DNA of 64,000 nt from Sepiola atlantica (taxonomy: Eukaryota > Mollusca > Cephalopoda > Sepiida > Sepiolidae), in NCBI GenBank assembly GCA_963556195.1, contig OY744537.1, forward strand, positions 15,618,743 to 15,682,742, in the 5' to 3' direction. Positions 45,110 through 57,605 of the stretch are shown in pieces (position 1 is the stretch's first letter; each line of letters starts with the position of its first letter). The notes beneath the pieces are model-generated. The model saw only the letters and a list, made by a program, of their open reading frames with translations. It ran no database searches and had not been told where the DNA came from. Made by a program: the position numbers and the translations under genes.

Positions 45110-46145
45110 AACAAACAAAGCCAAATACAATAGAAAAATGAAAAGTAGAAAGAAAGAAATGAAAAAAAAAAAGCAAGAAAAAAAGGAAAACAAGAAAGAA
45201 ATAATAAAGAATAAGAAATAAATAAAGAGTAGAGAAAAAAAGGAAATAATAAACAAAGTGAAAGAAGATGCAAAGGACGAGAAAAAGAAACAATGTAAAA
45301 CAAGAATAGGGCATAAAAAAGGAAAAAAAAGAAACAATGTAAAACAAGAATAGGGCATAAAAAGGAAAAAAAAGAAACAATGTAAAACAAGAATAGGGCA
45401 TAAAAAAGGAAAAAAAGAAAAAAAGAAACAATGTAAAACAAGAATAGGGCATAAAAAAGAAGAAAAAAGAAACAAAATGAAACAACAAAAGAGTAGCAAC
45501 AGAGAAATAAATAAAAAGAAGAGTAATACAAGGAAAACGAATAAGAAACAAAGAAACAAAGTGAAACAAGAAGAAAAAAGGGGAAATTATAAGGAAAAAA
45601 GGAATAGGCAAAAACAAAGCAGATTACACAGAAAGAAGCAAGAAAAAGAGAAAAGGTAACAAGAAAGTTACAAATGGAAAGAAGAACTAAAATAAAATAA
45701 GAAGAGACAAAGGGAAATCAGAAATGAATGAAGAGAAGTAAGAAACAAACAAAAATAAGGAAGAAAAAAACAAAGGAACAGAGGAAAGCAACAAAACGAG
45801 AAAGAGGCAAAGGGACAAAAGAGAGAAACAAAGGAGAAGAAAAAGAAACAACGGGTAAAAGTAGTATTAAAAGGAAAAGAAGGAACAGAGCAAGGGACAA
45901 AGGGAAATAAATAACAAGAAAGAAGATATATACAAAGGAAAAGGATAAAGAAACAAATGAAACGAAGAATAAAACAATAAGAAAAATTAAGTGTACTAAA
46001 ATAAAGAATAAAAAAAACGAAGGGAAAGATGAGAGAAACAAAGAAAAAGAATAAAAAAGCAAAGTAAAAAAGAAACAAACAAAAAGGAAATCAGAAAAAG
46101 GAAAAAGAGAAAGAAACAAAGAGAAAGACAAAAGAAACAAGTTCG
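45110..46145. repeat. ~1-kb polypurine (A/G) tract with ~50-bp repeats
   Basis: Almost no pyrimidines on the plus strand over 1 kb. Includes four near-identical units (gaaacaatgtaaaacaagaatagggcataaaaa) between 45285 and 45460. The long F/L-rich minus-strand frames and K-rich plus-strand frames are translations of this composition. Confidence 0.95.
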
Positions 46146-46149
46146 ACAA

Positions 46150-46280
46150 GATGCACATGAATAAAGTCGGAGGTTACACCGGCGGAAACGTTGTTGAAAA
46201 TAAAATTCAAGGTAGTCCGAATGATCCAAATAATCCAAATTATCAATCCTCATCTCAAGAATTCCCCAAAACATTGGCGT
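46150..46280 (+). repeat. Dispersed repeat (gtcggaggttaca), copy 1
   Basis: agatgcacatgaataaagtcggaggttacaccggcggaaacgtt plus a following AT-rich segment matches 49408-49520 in the same orientation. GTCGG...CCGGC followed by GGAAAC can form a stem II-like helix before GAAA, but no CTGATGA precedes it. Confidence 0.65.
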
Positions 46281-48110
46281 AAAAGTCTTAAAAATTACAA
46301 ACAAAAAACTCTGTTCACTTTGAAAAGAAAAAAACGAAAGTAAAAAAAATAAAGAATGAAAATGAAATTAGAAAAATAAGAATGACAAAAGTGAATGCAT
46401 AAATAAATCCAAAAAAAGACAGAATATGAGAAGAATAATTAAGAAATGAAAAACGAAAGAAGAAAAAGAAGAAACATTTTTTGTTCAAAATGTTTCTTGA
46501 CTTTATCTGAAAGAAAGAAAACAAGTTGTGGAGGGAAAAAGATATGTGGAATATCTACAATAAAACATAAAGGTGAAATAATAATAATAAAAAAAGCTTG
46601 ACAGTCAAGGGTGAAGGCAAGTTCCATCGGCGGGTGTGGCTAAGAATAATACATCTCATCAAAGGTAAATTCAGGTGTGACATGACAGGGCGTCAAATCA
46701 TATTGGCTTTGTTAAGTGGATGACATTCAAGTTTAATTTGGAAGCCACTTTTCCCTCGGTGAAATCTCACTAAATTCCCAACGTGGTTTCCCAGACATTT
46801 TCTTCCACTTCTCATCTGAAGAAATTCCCTAAACCGCTTAGGCATTTTGCACACATCCGTTTGTCGAAAAGGAAAGAAAATGCCATCAATTGTTTAAGCA
46901 AACATTAACTGGCTGACGGATTTGCTTGTTCTCGTTGTTGTTTTTGATGAATTCAATTATCACGAAATATCGAAACGCAAATATCTATTATTATACTAAA
47001 GCTGAGTTAATCAACGTTTGTTTCTCTAGGGACTTTTTTTCCTATTTATTTTGATCACATAAAATACATGCTAAAGTATTCTTTAGTTTTGGAATTCAGT
47101 TGTCCTTGAAAAAAGAAACATAAACATTGTTCTACTTGCCTGTAATTTGCAATTTACTCACCACGTCATCCATCTCTTACTAAATGTCTATCGATTACTC
47201 TCTCCCCCCCCTCTCTCTCTCTCTGTTTATGAAGAGTCAAAGGTAATACAATAAATCAGAAGACTGAAATAGTCCATTATAAATGATAGGGAGCATTACC
47301 AAAAGTATAAATACTATTTAAATAATCATAGCTGGAGAGATAACGAGAGATGATGAGTAAGCGGGAGGGGAAGATGTAACGAACAGAAATACTAATTTGG
47401 GAATTTGGATTATTTTGTCATTCGACTGGCTACGCAAACTCACTTTTTCCTGATTCGAACAATAAAACTCGAGCTCAATGGGTGACCCAACGCGTCACAT
47501 TTTTCTAGTAAACACATATACAAGAACTCTAGAGTAAATTCAGTGTTAATTAACGTGATCGTACTTTTTAATAAAACATTTAATTTCTCGGACTACATTC
47601 GTGATTATAAAGTAGCGCTGAAATAAACGCGGGAATTAAACAAGTGCCGAATTTGACAATAGTTTTACGTTCAACCAATCGTTTAACATTCCTTAATCGT
47701 CGTTTTCTTTGAGACATCATTGTTTCGTCTAATTACATTACGCCATTCTGATTTCTCATATATTCATTCAGTTTTTAATTATATTTAGTAGCAAAATTGA
47801 GATCAATAGACACATTTTGCCGTCGACAGATTATTTTCTTTTATGTTGGTATAAAAGCATGAGATAACAAGAATATTTCTGGAATTCAATAAGCGAGAAC
47901 ATTTTGGAGTCATTTCTTTGGGTATGAAAAGAGTATTGTAGTTTGCTTGAAGCATTGCTGTTAAATAAGTATATAGGTATGTAAAAGTCTGTTTGCCATG
48001 CGGAAAAAAACGAAACGGTAAAAAAAGAGATGAACAAAAACAAATAATTGAAGACTATATATGCGACATTTTTCTTCAAAATCTTATCTATTTATTTATT
48101 TTTTTACTTA
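46281..48110. other. Unassigned DNA
   Basis: No gene, RNA or complete element recognised. A short CT tract lies at 47205-47225. Confidence 0.35.
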
Positions 48111-48112
48111 AT

Positions 48113-48420
48113 AGTCACCACTTATCAAGGCAAAAGGCCGCTCAAGGATGATGTTTATTGAGTTTGCCAAGTTGATGATAAGACAACCCGTGATGAATGA
48201 TTGGTAACGATATTTAAAATTGTGTAGAATTTGATTCTTTAAGAGGACAGCTCAATGAGAATTTGTTTACATTGGGCTTGAAAACGTGTAGTCAGCTGGA
48301 AAGCAGCCCCGCGATATTGTGTTCCACAGACGGGTAATTCTAAGAAAGAAACTCTTTTCGTGGAAGCTCTGTTTAGTTTTAGGTACATAGAGGGAGAAAG
48401 GGAAATTATTGACAGTGGTT
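48113..48420 (-). mobile_element. LINE 3' end with Pol C-terminus
   Basis: The minus strand reads KTKQSFHEKSFFLRITRLWNTISRGCFPADYTF (about 48385-48290), in frame over roughly 35 codons. The 3' UTR ending at gtcaccacttatcaaggc matches the 37.6 and 54.9 kb copies. 5'-truncated. Confidence 0.75.
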
Positions 48421-48542
48421 GTAGCTAGGCGAGTTTTTGTTGCTTCAGTAAATATTTCACTTACTGTAAATAAAATTTGGGATGGTAGAAAATATTTTGA
48501 TAATTACGGTAGAAACGTCCTATATTGGAACGTTTCTACTGC

Positions 48543-48915
48543 ATTTTGGCTAAGATCAAAGTGTAGTATCTGTTCCGATGGATACTGCACCCCATAGACT
48601 TGTATTGTCTTGGCCTTCGGGGCTTGATTTACGCCGGTCTATGGGTCTGTCCTGTGCAGTTCTAGGAGGTCCACCCTCCCAGGCTTCGCCTCCCCTCTTT
48701 GGGGAGGAGTAAGTTTATTGCTTACTGCCTGAGGCGCCCCTACCGGGGAATGCCGACGGGGCTGCCCAGGCAATTTTTAATGGCCAGAGTGCTCACCTCT
48801 CGGGCGCTGGCTTTTCAAACTCCACTTTCCCGACCCGATCTTGGGTCACATCTTACTTGTGGGAGTAAGATAAAAACTGGCCTTGTGCCTAACTCCTGGA
48901 GAGGAGTAAGCCAAT
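48543..48915 (+). mobile_element. U2-headed SINE, longest copy
   Basis: Plus-strand element starting ttttggctaagatcaaagtg, identical to U2 snRNA over this stretch except one extra A. It carries every body block (ggcttgatttacgccggtct, ctaggaggtccaccctccc, aggcgcccctaccgggg, ggcgctggc) and ends cctggagaggagtaagccaa. The best reference for the family. No clear target duplication. It interrupts nothing recognisable. Confidence 0.9.
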
Positions 48916-49404
48916 ACTCTATAAATGGAAAAAAACTTTTGATTATTTTTAGAAGGGGAGAGTTTCTTCTGAAATGTCAAAATATTTTCCACCATCCCCG
49001 ATACTATTTACGATAAATGAAAGATTTACTGAAACAGAATGTGAAAGATTTACTAAAACATAAATAGATAATTTTTTGAAGAAAAATATCGCATATATTG
49101 TCTTCAATTATTTGTTTTTTTCTTCTCCTCTTTCACGGTTTTGTTTTCTTCTGCACCGCATATAGTATGTTTAAATACCTGTATGCTTAATAGAATATGT
49201 ATTAAAATTGTGTCTCGGAATTTTTTAGATGACGATTGATAATTTGAATATTTGGACTACTATTCTTTTCTTGGTTGTTATTTTCACAACGTTTACTCGG
49301 TCATGGCTGACGGAACGAGAATAATTTACACCGTGGATTAAAATAAATTGCTCAGTTCGAAATTCTGTATAGGTGTCTGAGTATAATATAAAGATTCCCC
49401 TGTT

Positions 49405-49520
49405 CGAAAAGATGTATTTGAAGAAGGTCGGAGGTTACATCGACGGAAACGCCGCAAAAATTACAGCCAAGATGAGAATAGTAGTTCGAATAATTTAAAT
49501 AATACAAATATATGAAAATT
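49405..49520 (+). repeat. Dispersed repeat (gtcggaggttaca), copy 2
   Basis: gatgtatttgaagaaggtcggaggttacatcgacggaaacg aligns with 46148-46190. Here TGAAGA precedes a GTCG...CGAC helix and GAAAC, a little closer to a hammerhead layout than copy 1, but one core base is off. Confidence 0.6.
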
Positions 49521-49844
49521 ATAATAAATTACGCCAGAATTACTTAATTATTGAATTTCAGCCATTTTGTTTAATTAACCAAGTATTTTTAATGAAAAAA
49601 TATCAGATGATACATGTTTTTTAATCAACGTACTTCAGCTCTATTTTTTTATTTTGTGATATATAAAAAAAGATGGTCTCGTTTTTTTAGATCATTTAAC
49701 ATAACTTTAGGGCATATCTTTTTGAGAAAAATATGATCCGCGTTAATTTTTTCAACAATTATTTTAAAATGATTGGTTGAAAGCAAATCGACTCATGGAA
49801 TTGGCTAAAGAAGATTAACGTTTAGGACAAAGATAAATAATAAT

Positions 49845-50465
49845 AATATTAATACGATAGCGTGTGTGTTCGTGTGTCACGCTTCCGGCAAAAACTCTGC
49901 GCATGCGTGCTGCACCTAAATTTTTAAAAACATTCAACTAGCCTGCGTTTAGGTATATCTATATGTTTATCCGTCTGACGCAGTGGTTAGCGAGATGGTA
50001 CTTTTTACTTCGGCCCGACTGGTTTATAGTTCGATCCCAACCAACCTCTAAGATTTTTATTCTACATTTCGAGGGGAAGGGGAAGAAATAATACATTTTT
50101 TATTACCTGGTTAAAAACTACTTTTTTGTGTTGCTTAAAACTTAAAACTATTTTTTGTTTTTATGTTGGCGTTTTTAATGGCATTATCTATTTAATTACG
50201 TTGACTGCTTAAAAAGTAGGGTATCGGCCAGTACTATTTTGTTGTTGTCTTTTTTTTTTTGAGCGGATGGCATATCAACCTTTTTTAGTAGATATGCGCA
50301 GTGCCCATCGTACACAAGTTACTATTTAAAACAATTATTTCACTTTTATCTAGAAGGGGATGGCTCATAATAAAGCAAGCGTAACTTACTAACAAATAGA
50401 GGGTGCTTTGTTACATTAGGACCCGTATTGAAAACATCATTTCGTGTAATTTACACGGGTTCCGC

Positions 50466-50468
<3 letters not shown>
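49845..50468 (+). mobile_element. Non-autonomous Helitron-like element, ~620 bp
   Basis: attaatacgatagcgtgtgtgttcgtgtgtcacgct near the left end and cgtgtaatttacacgggttccgctaa at the right end match the ends of the 33750-34225 element in opposite orientation. The 3' hairpin (CGTGTAATTTACACG) precedes CTAA and a host T. The 5' TC terminus is blurred by a TAA-rich tract. A tRNA-like stretch (A-box-like GACGCAGTGGTTAGCG; B box AGTTCGATCCC) lies at about 49977-50045. Confidence 0.7.

Positions 50469-50508
<40 letters not shown>
50469..50508. repeat. (TAA)n microsatellite
   Basis: Pure AAT tract beginning exactly at the Helitron-like 3' end. Similar TAA units precede its 5' end. Confidence 0.95.
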
Positions 50509-50510
<2 letters not shown>

Positions 50511-52480
50511 AAACAAGATTTGATCGTGCTCATAAATAGAAACTAGTCATCCATTGTGAACAAATCGATGTTAAATTAGAATAATAATGTACCTCTTCAA
50601 AAGTCACAGCTTCAAATTTAAAACAAAGATGATACACATTTCTTACAGTAGCGTTGTGGCGGCTCTAAGAAGACCATTTATTACATAGCCGAATGACAAT
50701 TCCCCGTCTCGGAAAAGCTGAAATTTTGATGACACGCCGTAGCAGTAGTAGTTGATTTCCTTGTTCTTGTCTAGCAGTTGGAATAGATGTTAATAACGAT
50801 AGAACACAGAATGCGTTTTAATATGTTTAATTTTTAAAATGTTATTTTCTTTAAAAATTGCTCTACCAATCTTTATACTATCACAACATAATCTTTACAG
50901 CTGTCCCTAGGAGAAGAGGTTATCCAAAAAAACACACACATCTATCCTGGTTTAAAGATTAGACTAGCTTATCCTCCCACGTAGACTTCCAGTTTGTAAC
51001 ATGGCGTTGTGTTGGCTATATGAAGGTTGTTACATAGTTGGACTAGGACTTTTCCTCTGATAACAGTTGTTGTTATATTGGTACATTGTGACCTTAGTGT
51101 AGTTCTTCTGCCTCTCCCCTTCTCTTGTGATGTTGATAGAAGCTGTCTGTCTCTCTCGCTGTAATAACACCAGTATCATTCTTGTGCTATCGTTCGCAGT
51201 AGAAGTTGTAGAATAAGAACAAATTATTTTCATTTTTATTTTCTCTTTTAATTCAACTACAGAGGATTATACATCATTTATAACACCCACTTCTAAGAGG
51301 AAATACGTTCGGTGAAAATACGTTGGTTCGTCTCGCAGACTAAATGACAAGAGAAATATTTGACTAGTTTATTTGCCACGTTTAACTCGAGACTTCCTCT
51401 GACATAACTTTGTTAAGAGTACGTTAACTTAAATGTCTTATCTTAACTTCTAGTGGAAAATTTTCTATTCCGACATAATCTGATTTTAGTAGAAATTTTC
51501 TCTTTCAGCATAATCTAATACGTCCCATGCGACATTATTACACAGGTTGAAAGGTATACTAAAATGTACCAGTAAAATAGAAAATGGCTAATTGTGTTCA
51601 AATATATTTAATTCATATATTGCCTGTCTTTTGTAGGGCACAGGAGGTGAAAATGTTATCGTGAATTTTTCTCGCGAGATAAGCTTGTACATTCATTAAG
51701 ACGAAGATGACGATTTTCACTTAAATAAATGTTATTCACTAAACTAATGAATCGACATATCCTAAACCAGAGGTTGTTTATGAAAGGACAATTTGCAGAT
51801 TTCGAAAGAGAAGCCGTAGTGTCTCTATCTATCAAGACCTTACATTATACAGCAACTGAATTATCATTAGATATATCTTACGTCACATGATCACGCTAAG
51901 CTATGTTGTTAGCCAATCAACCAATTTATCCATCGTTTATCAACCTGCACTGTTCATATACCTACACTTCACTTCAAAAGTATATCATTGTCAATATAGA
52001 GCAATCTTCTATGTATGAAGTTTATTTGTTGATCAAAAACGTGTAACCACAATCGAAAGCAAATAAATGTAAATCATGTCATTCCGATAAAGTGTTGTTT
52101 AACTTAATATTAAACGGATTTGTTTGTGGAAGTTCACGTGTTTATCTGCAATTGTGAGAGTCGTTTCTCAATAGACAGAAACACTTATTTTGGGTCCATG
52201 CGCACCAACGAAGCATAAACGAAAGAACAAACAAGATCATCAGATTAACCAAAAGTACAAAGAATGGAAGTAGATTTTTAAAAAGCTAAATTATGTCACA
52301 ACACCAACGAAGTGAAAAATGAAGCTTGAAACACGTAACGAAATAGAAAAATGTTCAGTAAACAAAGTATGATATAAGACTAGCTGTCTCTAGCCGGCAA
52401 TTAGCATAAATATTACCTGTCATCTCTGGAATCGTTAATACAATTCAAAAATCTTTCTGCAATGCAATCATATTTGGTAC
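50509..52480. other. Unassigned DNA
   Basis: No recognised feature over about 2 kb. Short frames only. Confidence 0.35.
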
Positions 52481-52489
52481 AAACTTAAG

Positions 52490-52930
52490 GTGCATAAACG
52501 TATCTGTAATTTGATTGGCTCCACCCTTTCTTCTTCTCTACACCCTCCGTCTCTCGCAAACGTGATGTTGCTAGTCTCAGTCTTTTTTGTAAGTATCATT
52601 ATTGCACGTGTTCTTTGGAATTGTGTGATCTATTCCCTGCCTTTTGTTCCAGCTTGTGTGACTTGTTGGTCTAGTGGTCTCCATCAATTCGCTGTTTTTA
52701 TACCTCATTGTAATACAGCTTCGTATTTCAGTAGCCTCTTTTCAAGAACTACGGGATTGTGGAACTCTCTTTCTGTTGACTGTTTCCCTCTTACCTATAG
52801 CTTTGATCATTTCAATACTATGGCAAATAGAGATATCCTGTCTTTGTGATAATCATATTTTGTTCTTGTTAGCTCGTTACATCAAGTGGCTTCATGCCTT
52901 GTCTGGAGTGATTTCCATAAAAAAAGTTAT
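52490..52930 (+). pseudogene. LINE C-terminal fragment
   Basis: Plus-strand frame with KRICNLIGSTLSSSLHPPSLANVMLLVSVFF, then SLFSRTTGLWNSLSVDCFPLTYSFDHFNTMANRDIL. It matches the post-RT order (R…LIGxxSLTSSLQPLSHRRNVASLxLFY … RTxxLWNSLPxDCFPxTYxLxxFK) of this LINE class. 5'-truncated; no RT remains. Related to 34380-34660 in inverse orientation. Confidence 0.7.
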
Positions 52931-52979
52931 GTCTGACGTCCTGAATGCTGCAGTCATGAATACCCAATAATATTTATTT

Positions 52980-54150
52980 TATCGCCGTTCAATGATATGG
53001 GGGCACTTTGATGATCGTCTTATCAGTAGAAGATGTGATCTTGAATGGACCTCACTCACCGGATCTACCCCCCCCAGATGTTTATCTGTAAGGTTTATCT
53101 AAAATAATGTCTATTTAAGCAATAAAACTATTCTTGAACGGAAGTAGAAAATCACAGTCAACATCAGAACAGTGCGAAGGAAAAATGTGTCAGCGTTTTT
53201 AACACTTCTGTACATTGTAATGAGCCGCGACAAAACAAAGACTGTTAGACATTCATGACTGAAATTCGGTAAACAAGCTGAGCATAGATTGCAGTTTATT
53301 CATCCTAAATATGATTTGATTTCAGAAAGGATTTTGGATTTTATTAACGATTCTATTGGTGGCATTTCTTTTGTGGTCACCCGGTATAAAGAAGAGATGA
53401 AATGTAACATGTGTTACTTTATTGCTATGTGTAAGTGGATATATAATAGCCTCCGTTCAACTTTTAGAGACAACGGATACCCTCTGTAAGAGTGCTTGCG
53501 GGTATAATTGTGAAACAAGGGTTGTGCAACTTCCAACCACACAATTCCTGAGTCGACAAATGGCAAGTAGTAGTACAAGACGACTGGAAACAATGCCGAG
53601 ATAAGCACAGAGCACATACAGCAGCTGGTATTACCAAATGGTCACCCATTTAGTACTGACCAGGCTCAACGACGCTTACCTTCGGTTATCTCACGGGAAT
53701 CGGTGTGTCCACGTTATTATGCCGTATAGTGAGTATATGTATATTATTGATAATAGTAATTTTTCTTACACACTGGTGGACCGATTTAACTTCAACGCTA
53801 ACTGGCAAACATTTTCTGAAGTTCCTGCTGGTAACGTTGTGTTCTTAGAGTTATCTTGACGATATCTTCTGTTCTGTCCCCTTTTCTCTTCGTAGGGTAT
53901 AACTAGACAGCTGCCACTATTTACTGTCCTTCTTTGTCGGAATTAGGTATGGTCCGGCTCGGTTTTGTGGAGATTCTTACGTCCACCTGATTAGTCGTTT
54001 AAAGGAACAGGAAAACAAAATAGTACAAAAAAGGTTTATGCACACGTTAACTGGATGATAGCATCGCAAATTTCATACCAGCCAAGGATACGTCTGACAG
54101 AGGATGGACCGTTGTGCCATCTTCTGGCCTTTCTCTGTAGGGCTGAGATA
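52980..54150. other. Unassigned DNA
   Basis: Several overlapping frames at 53.3-53.9 kb on both strands lack motifs. The equal openness of both strands argues against coding. Confidence 0.35.
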
Positions 54151-54159
54151 TGTTTCTGT

Positions 54160-54385
54160 GTAGTTCTAGGAGGTCCACTCCATCAGGCTTCCCCTTCTTA
54201 CGTTTTGAGAAGGAGTTAGTTTATTGCTAATCGTCTGAAGCGCCCCTACCAGGGAATGCTTACAGGGCTGCTCAGACATTTTTTGTAGGCCAGCGTGCTC
54301 AACCTTTTGGCACTGGTTTTTAAATCCCCACCGTTCGAACTTGTGTCACATCTTCCCTCGTAGGAAGGAGATAAATATACAGTTG
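54160..54385 (+). mobile_element. Old 5'-truncated U2-SINE body
   Basis: gtagttctaggaggtccac...gaggcttccccttc...gcgcccctaccagggaatgc...ggccagcgtgctcaacc...gtcacatcttcc follows the family order with many substitutions and no U2 head. The most diverged copy, implying a long-lived family. Confidence 0.75.
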
Positions 54386-54895
54386 CTAAAGAAATTAGAT
54401 TCAGCGGATTAGTGTAAAGGTAATTGAAACAGTGAAGGTAATTGAAATTATATATAGTGCACTTATTTGTGTATTGGTTCAGGCCAGCATCTTCATGGAA
54501 ACAACGAGACGCCCTGCAATTGCCGGTACCATTTGCTTCTCTTAGTGTCCTACGTGGTTCTGTTTGTTGTGCTTCTTTGACAATTCGCGCCTTAATCTTC
54601 GCCATGTGTCCCCTCTTGCGGCTAACTTCTCAACCAAGAGGAGATAACCTATATATATATTATTTTTATAATTCTAGCAGTTGCACTCTCCCGATATTAC
54701 CTTCTCTTTCGGAAGGAGAAATGTTTCATTGCCGATCACCTGAGTTGACACTGCCCTTCAAGAGGGTGGAATTGGCACTCCATCTTCCACCTTAAATTGA
54801 CTTCATGTCTTATCCTGCTGCAGTTGGAAGCGGGTATTTATTAAGAGTTGGCTTTTCAATAATTGTAAACTTTCGTGCTTTTTTATTTTTACTAA

Positions 54896-55230
54896 CGAGT
54901 CACCGTTGATCAAGGCCCAAAGGTCACTCAAAGGTCATTCAAAGGTCACTCAAAGGTCACTCAAAGATGAGAGTTAATGAGTTTATCAGGTGGACGGTTA
55001 CACGGCACCTTGAGAATTGGAGACGATTATTTAAGAGGACGGCTCAACAGAATTTGTTAACGTTGGACTTGAAAACGACCATGTTGTAGTCAGCTGGGAA
55101 GACACATAGTTCGTGGAAACAAACTATGCACATGGAAGTTCCGTTTAGTTTTAGCTGCACAGAGGGAGAAAGGAAAATTATTTACAGTTGTTGTAGCTAG
55201 ACGAGTTCTTGTAAATGTTGCACATGGGGG
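54896..55230 (-). mobile_element. LINE 3' end, diverged
   Basis: gtcaccgttgatcaaggcccaaaggtcactc, with a short aaaggtcactc tandem duplication, then gaggacggctcaacag...gtcagctgggaag...ccgtttagttttagc...gggagaaaggaaaatta. It aligns with 48115-48420 throughout. Coding is destroyed. Confidence 0.7.
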
Positions 55231-56240
55231 GAAGATCAGAGATTAGAGCTCAGTCAAGCACCAACCATGAAGATAACGCTAGAGTAAAAAAAAAAAGACT
55301 AGCAACGTCTCTTCTTTGAGAAAGAAGCTTGTACAACGCTAGACGCCTTTCAAATGCGTCTGCGCGAAAACTTGACAATATGGAGAGGTTCGCTGATTTT
55401 TCTATAGGAAAGCCTTTTAAATGGTAGCGAAGTATTTTTGTGATGCGCACCTTTCAATGAGCTTTAATTAAACTAACTAAATAGCCGGAGAAAGAGAAAG
55501 TGTTAATCTGGTACGTGCGAAGAGCCGTTGGAGCTTTATTTAAACATGATAATTAGAAGTCCTTATGTTATTACACCCGACATCCCAAAGACTATTCATG
55601 CCATATTTGGACACGTGTAACCAATAGTTTTCAAGCCTATAAATATGCATAATTATTATAATGATTATCATTAGTAGTAATAGTAGTATTTTAATTTTGA
55701 CACCTCCCTATGAGACACCCGATATTCTCCCTCTCTTTCCATCTCTCTCTTTGTCTCTCACTCTCTCTCTCTCCCCCTCTCTCTCTCTGTCTTTTCATTG
55801 TCCTTGATCGACACACCTTTCTCTCTTAATTCGTTTCCCTCTCTATTTTATTCATGAGCAAATTTACAAAAAGAACGAAAGACTTCGCTAAAATTTAAGC
55901 AGACAAGAAATCAGAAAGAAAGAAAGGAAAAAGAAAAATATTTCATCAGTCGACTTTCTCTCTCTCTCTCTCTTTTCTTTCTTCCTCCATCCCTCTCTCA
56001 CTTACTCTTTAAACCCCCTCACTTTCTCGGTGTTGCCACGAACAGTCGACAAATTTGTCTTAAATAAAATGTTCCTTTAAAACCTTTAAAAGAACGCCTA
56101 GTAAGAATTTTAAAAAGTCATTTTTTTCTTTCAATAAAAATTTCTGATCATCCCAGGCACTAATTTCGTCGTTGGTTGCCCCAAGCATATAAATATTACA
56201 GCATTATCAGATCGGGTCTACGCTGAATGTTTGATGTAAA
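55231..56240. other. Unassigned, with CT-rich tracts
   Basis: CT-rich stretches at 55725-55790 and 55955-56000; no gene recognised. Confidence 0.35.
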
Positions 56241-56242
<2 letters not shown>

Positions 56243-56292
<50 letters not shown>

Positions 56293-56341
56293 TGTCCAGT
56301 CTGTGACTTTCACCCGGACACACACACACACACACACACAG
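56243..56341. repeat. (TA)n and (CA)n microsatellites
   Basis: TA tract 56243-56290 and CA tract 56320-56340. Confidence 0.95.
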
Positions 56342-57039
56342 AAAATGCGACTTTCCTTTAAATAATAGACGATGTTTTAAAAATAAATATTCACAATCAA
56401 TGTTCTAATATCCTTGTTTTAAAAATACACGTACTTGAATTAACCATAAAAAATTAATGTGTAAAAGTTTATTTTCTAAATTTAATGTTTTAAAATTACT
56501 AAAATTCATGTTCATAAATAACTTTTCTTGAATCAATGTATTAAAATTAATATTATTAGTCAACGCTTTTAGTTTTTAATTAATGTTTTAAAAATAATGT
56601 TTTGAAATAATCAGTATAATTACAGATTCTGAGATAGTATGTAATAAAATAAAATGCAGAACTACAGACCGGACAGAACGTGAGGCCGATGCATGTTTTC
56701 CTCCTTCTCAAGAGAATCGAAATCAAAGTAAACGTAAATCTCAGTATAATTACAAAATATTTTAGGAGACTTGCTATCACTTGACTCAGAAATGAAATGA
56801 TTGATTTGGTTGGGTTTATCTGATTTACGGTAAACCGACCTTTTTTACGACAGTGCCGAAACACAATCCGCCCGTTCTGGGGTAATACGGAAACGCAAAC
56901 CGACAATTTTAAGATAATACAGAAAAGAAAACCTTCCATTTTAGGGTATGCAAGAACACAAATAGTTCAATTTGTTTTACTTGTTCGATCCTCAACGATG
57001 CTTTCACGTGTATGTTTTTTAAAAAATTCTTTTTTAACG

Positions 57040-57605
57040 TAGTTCACCCAAACAAGGCAGGCCACCACTGTAGACGTAAGGGGCTACTGAGAAAACTAAG
57101 GGTGAAGGTTTGGATGGGGTCGCAACCTAATTTGTGAGCTGCGCAGCGAGATATCTGTTTACATTAGTTTTAAATTTCTGCATGTCAGTAACATCAGGAA
57201 GCAGGGCGCAGGGAGGGAGTTCCAGAGTCAAGTAGCACGGGGAAAGAAGCTTTTGGAGTAGAAAGCTCTTCGGCATCTGGGGACCTCCACAGTGTATGGA
57301 TGGGATTTGGCAGATTGTCGGGTTGGTCTAGTGGATCTACGTCGTTGGGGCACCAGAGCAGCAACATCATCGGAGTACTTGTAAAACAGGCACAAGGAAC
57401 CAACATTGCGGCGATGGGACAGGGGCTGGAGCTTGGTGGATAGTGAAGGAGCTATCAAATTGGCGACTCTTTTTTGGACCTTGTCTAAGAGGGAGAGACT
57501 AGCGGATGATGCTCCAGCCCCGATGTGACAACAATACTCCATGCCTGGGCGGATGGTGGCTTTGTAGAGATATAGGATAATGTCAGGTGTGAGAAGTGTA
57601 CTGGT
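57040..57605 (-). mobile_element. LINE 3' end, second copy of the 26.6-kb family
   Basis: The minus strand reads RPGMEYCCHIGAGASSASLSLLDKVQKRVANLIAPSLSTKLQ, then PLSHRRNVGSLCLFYKYSDDVAALVPQRRRSTRPTRQSAKSHPYTVEVPRCRRAFYSKSFFPRAT. This frame is intact where the 26.6-kb copy has a frameshift and a TAG. A short deletion removes residues around FNGLCSDEL. The 3' UTR (aacaaggcaggccaccactg) ends near 57046. 5'-truncated at about 57605, typical of incomplete reverse transcription. Confidence 0.85.

Noticed and set aside
45003..46304. Long Phe/Leu-rich minus-strand frames resembling membrane proteins
   Set aside because: They follow from the polypurine composition of the plus strand; three overlapping minus-strand frames are open at once.
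48543..48720. Functional U2 snRNA gene
   Set aside because: Only about the first 30 bases match U2; the Sm site and 3' stem-loops are absent, and the sequence continues into a SINE body.
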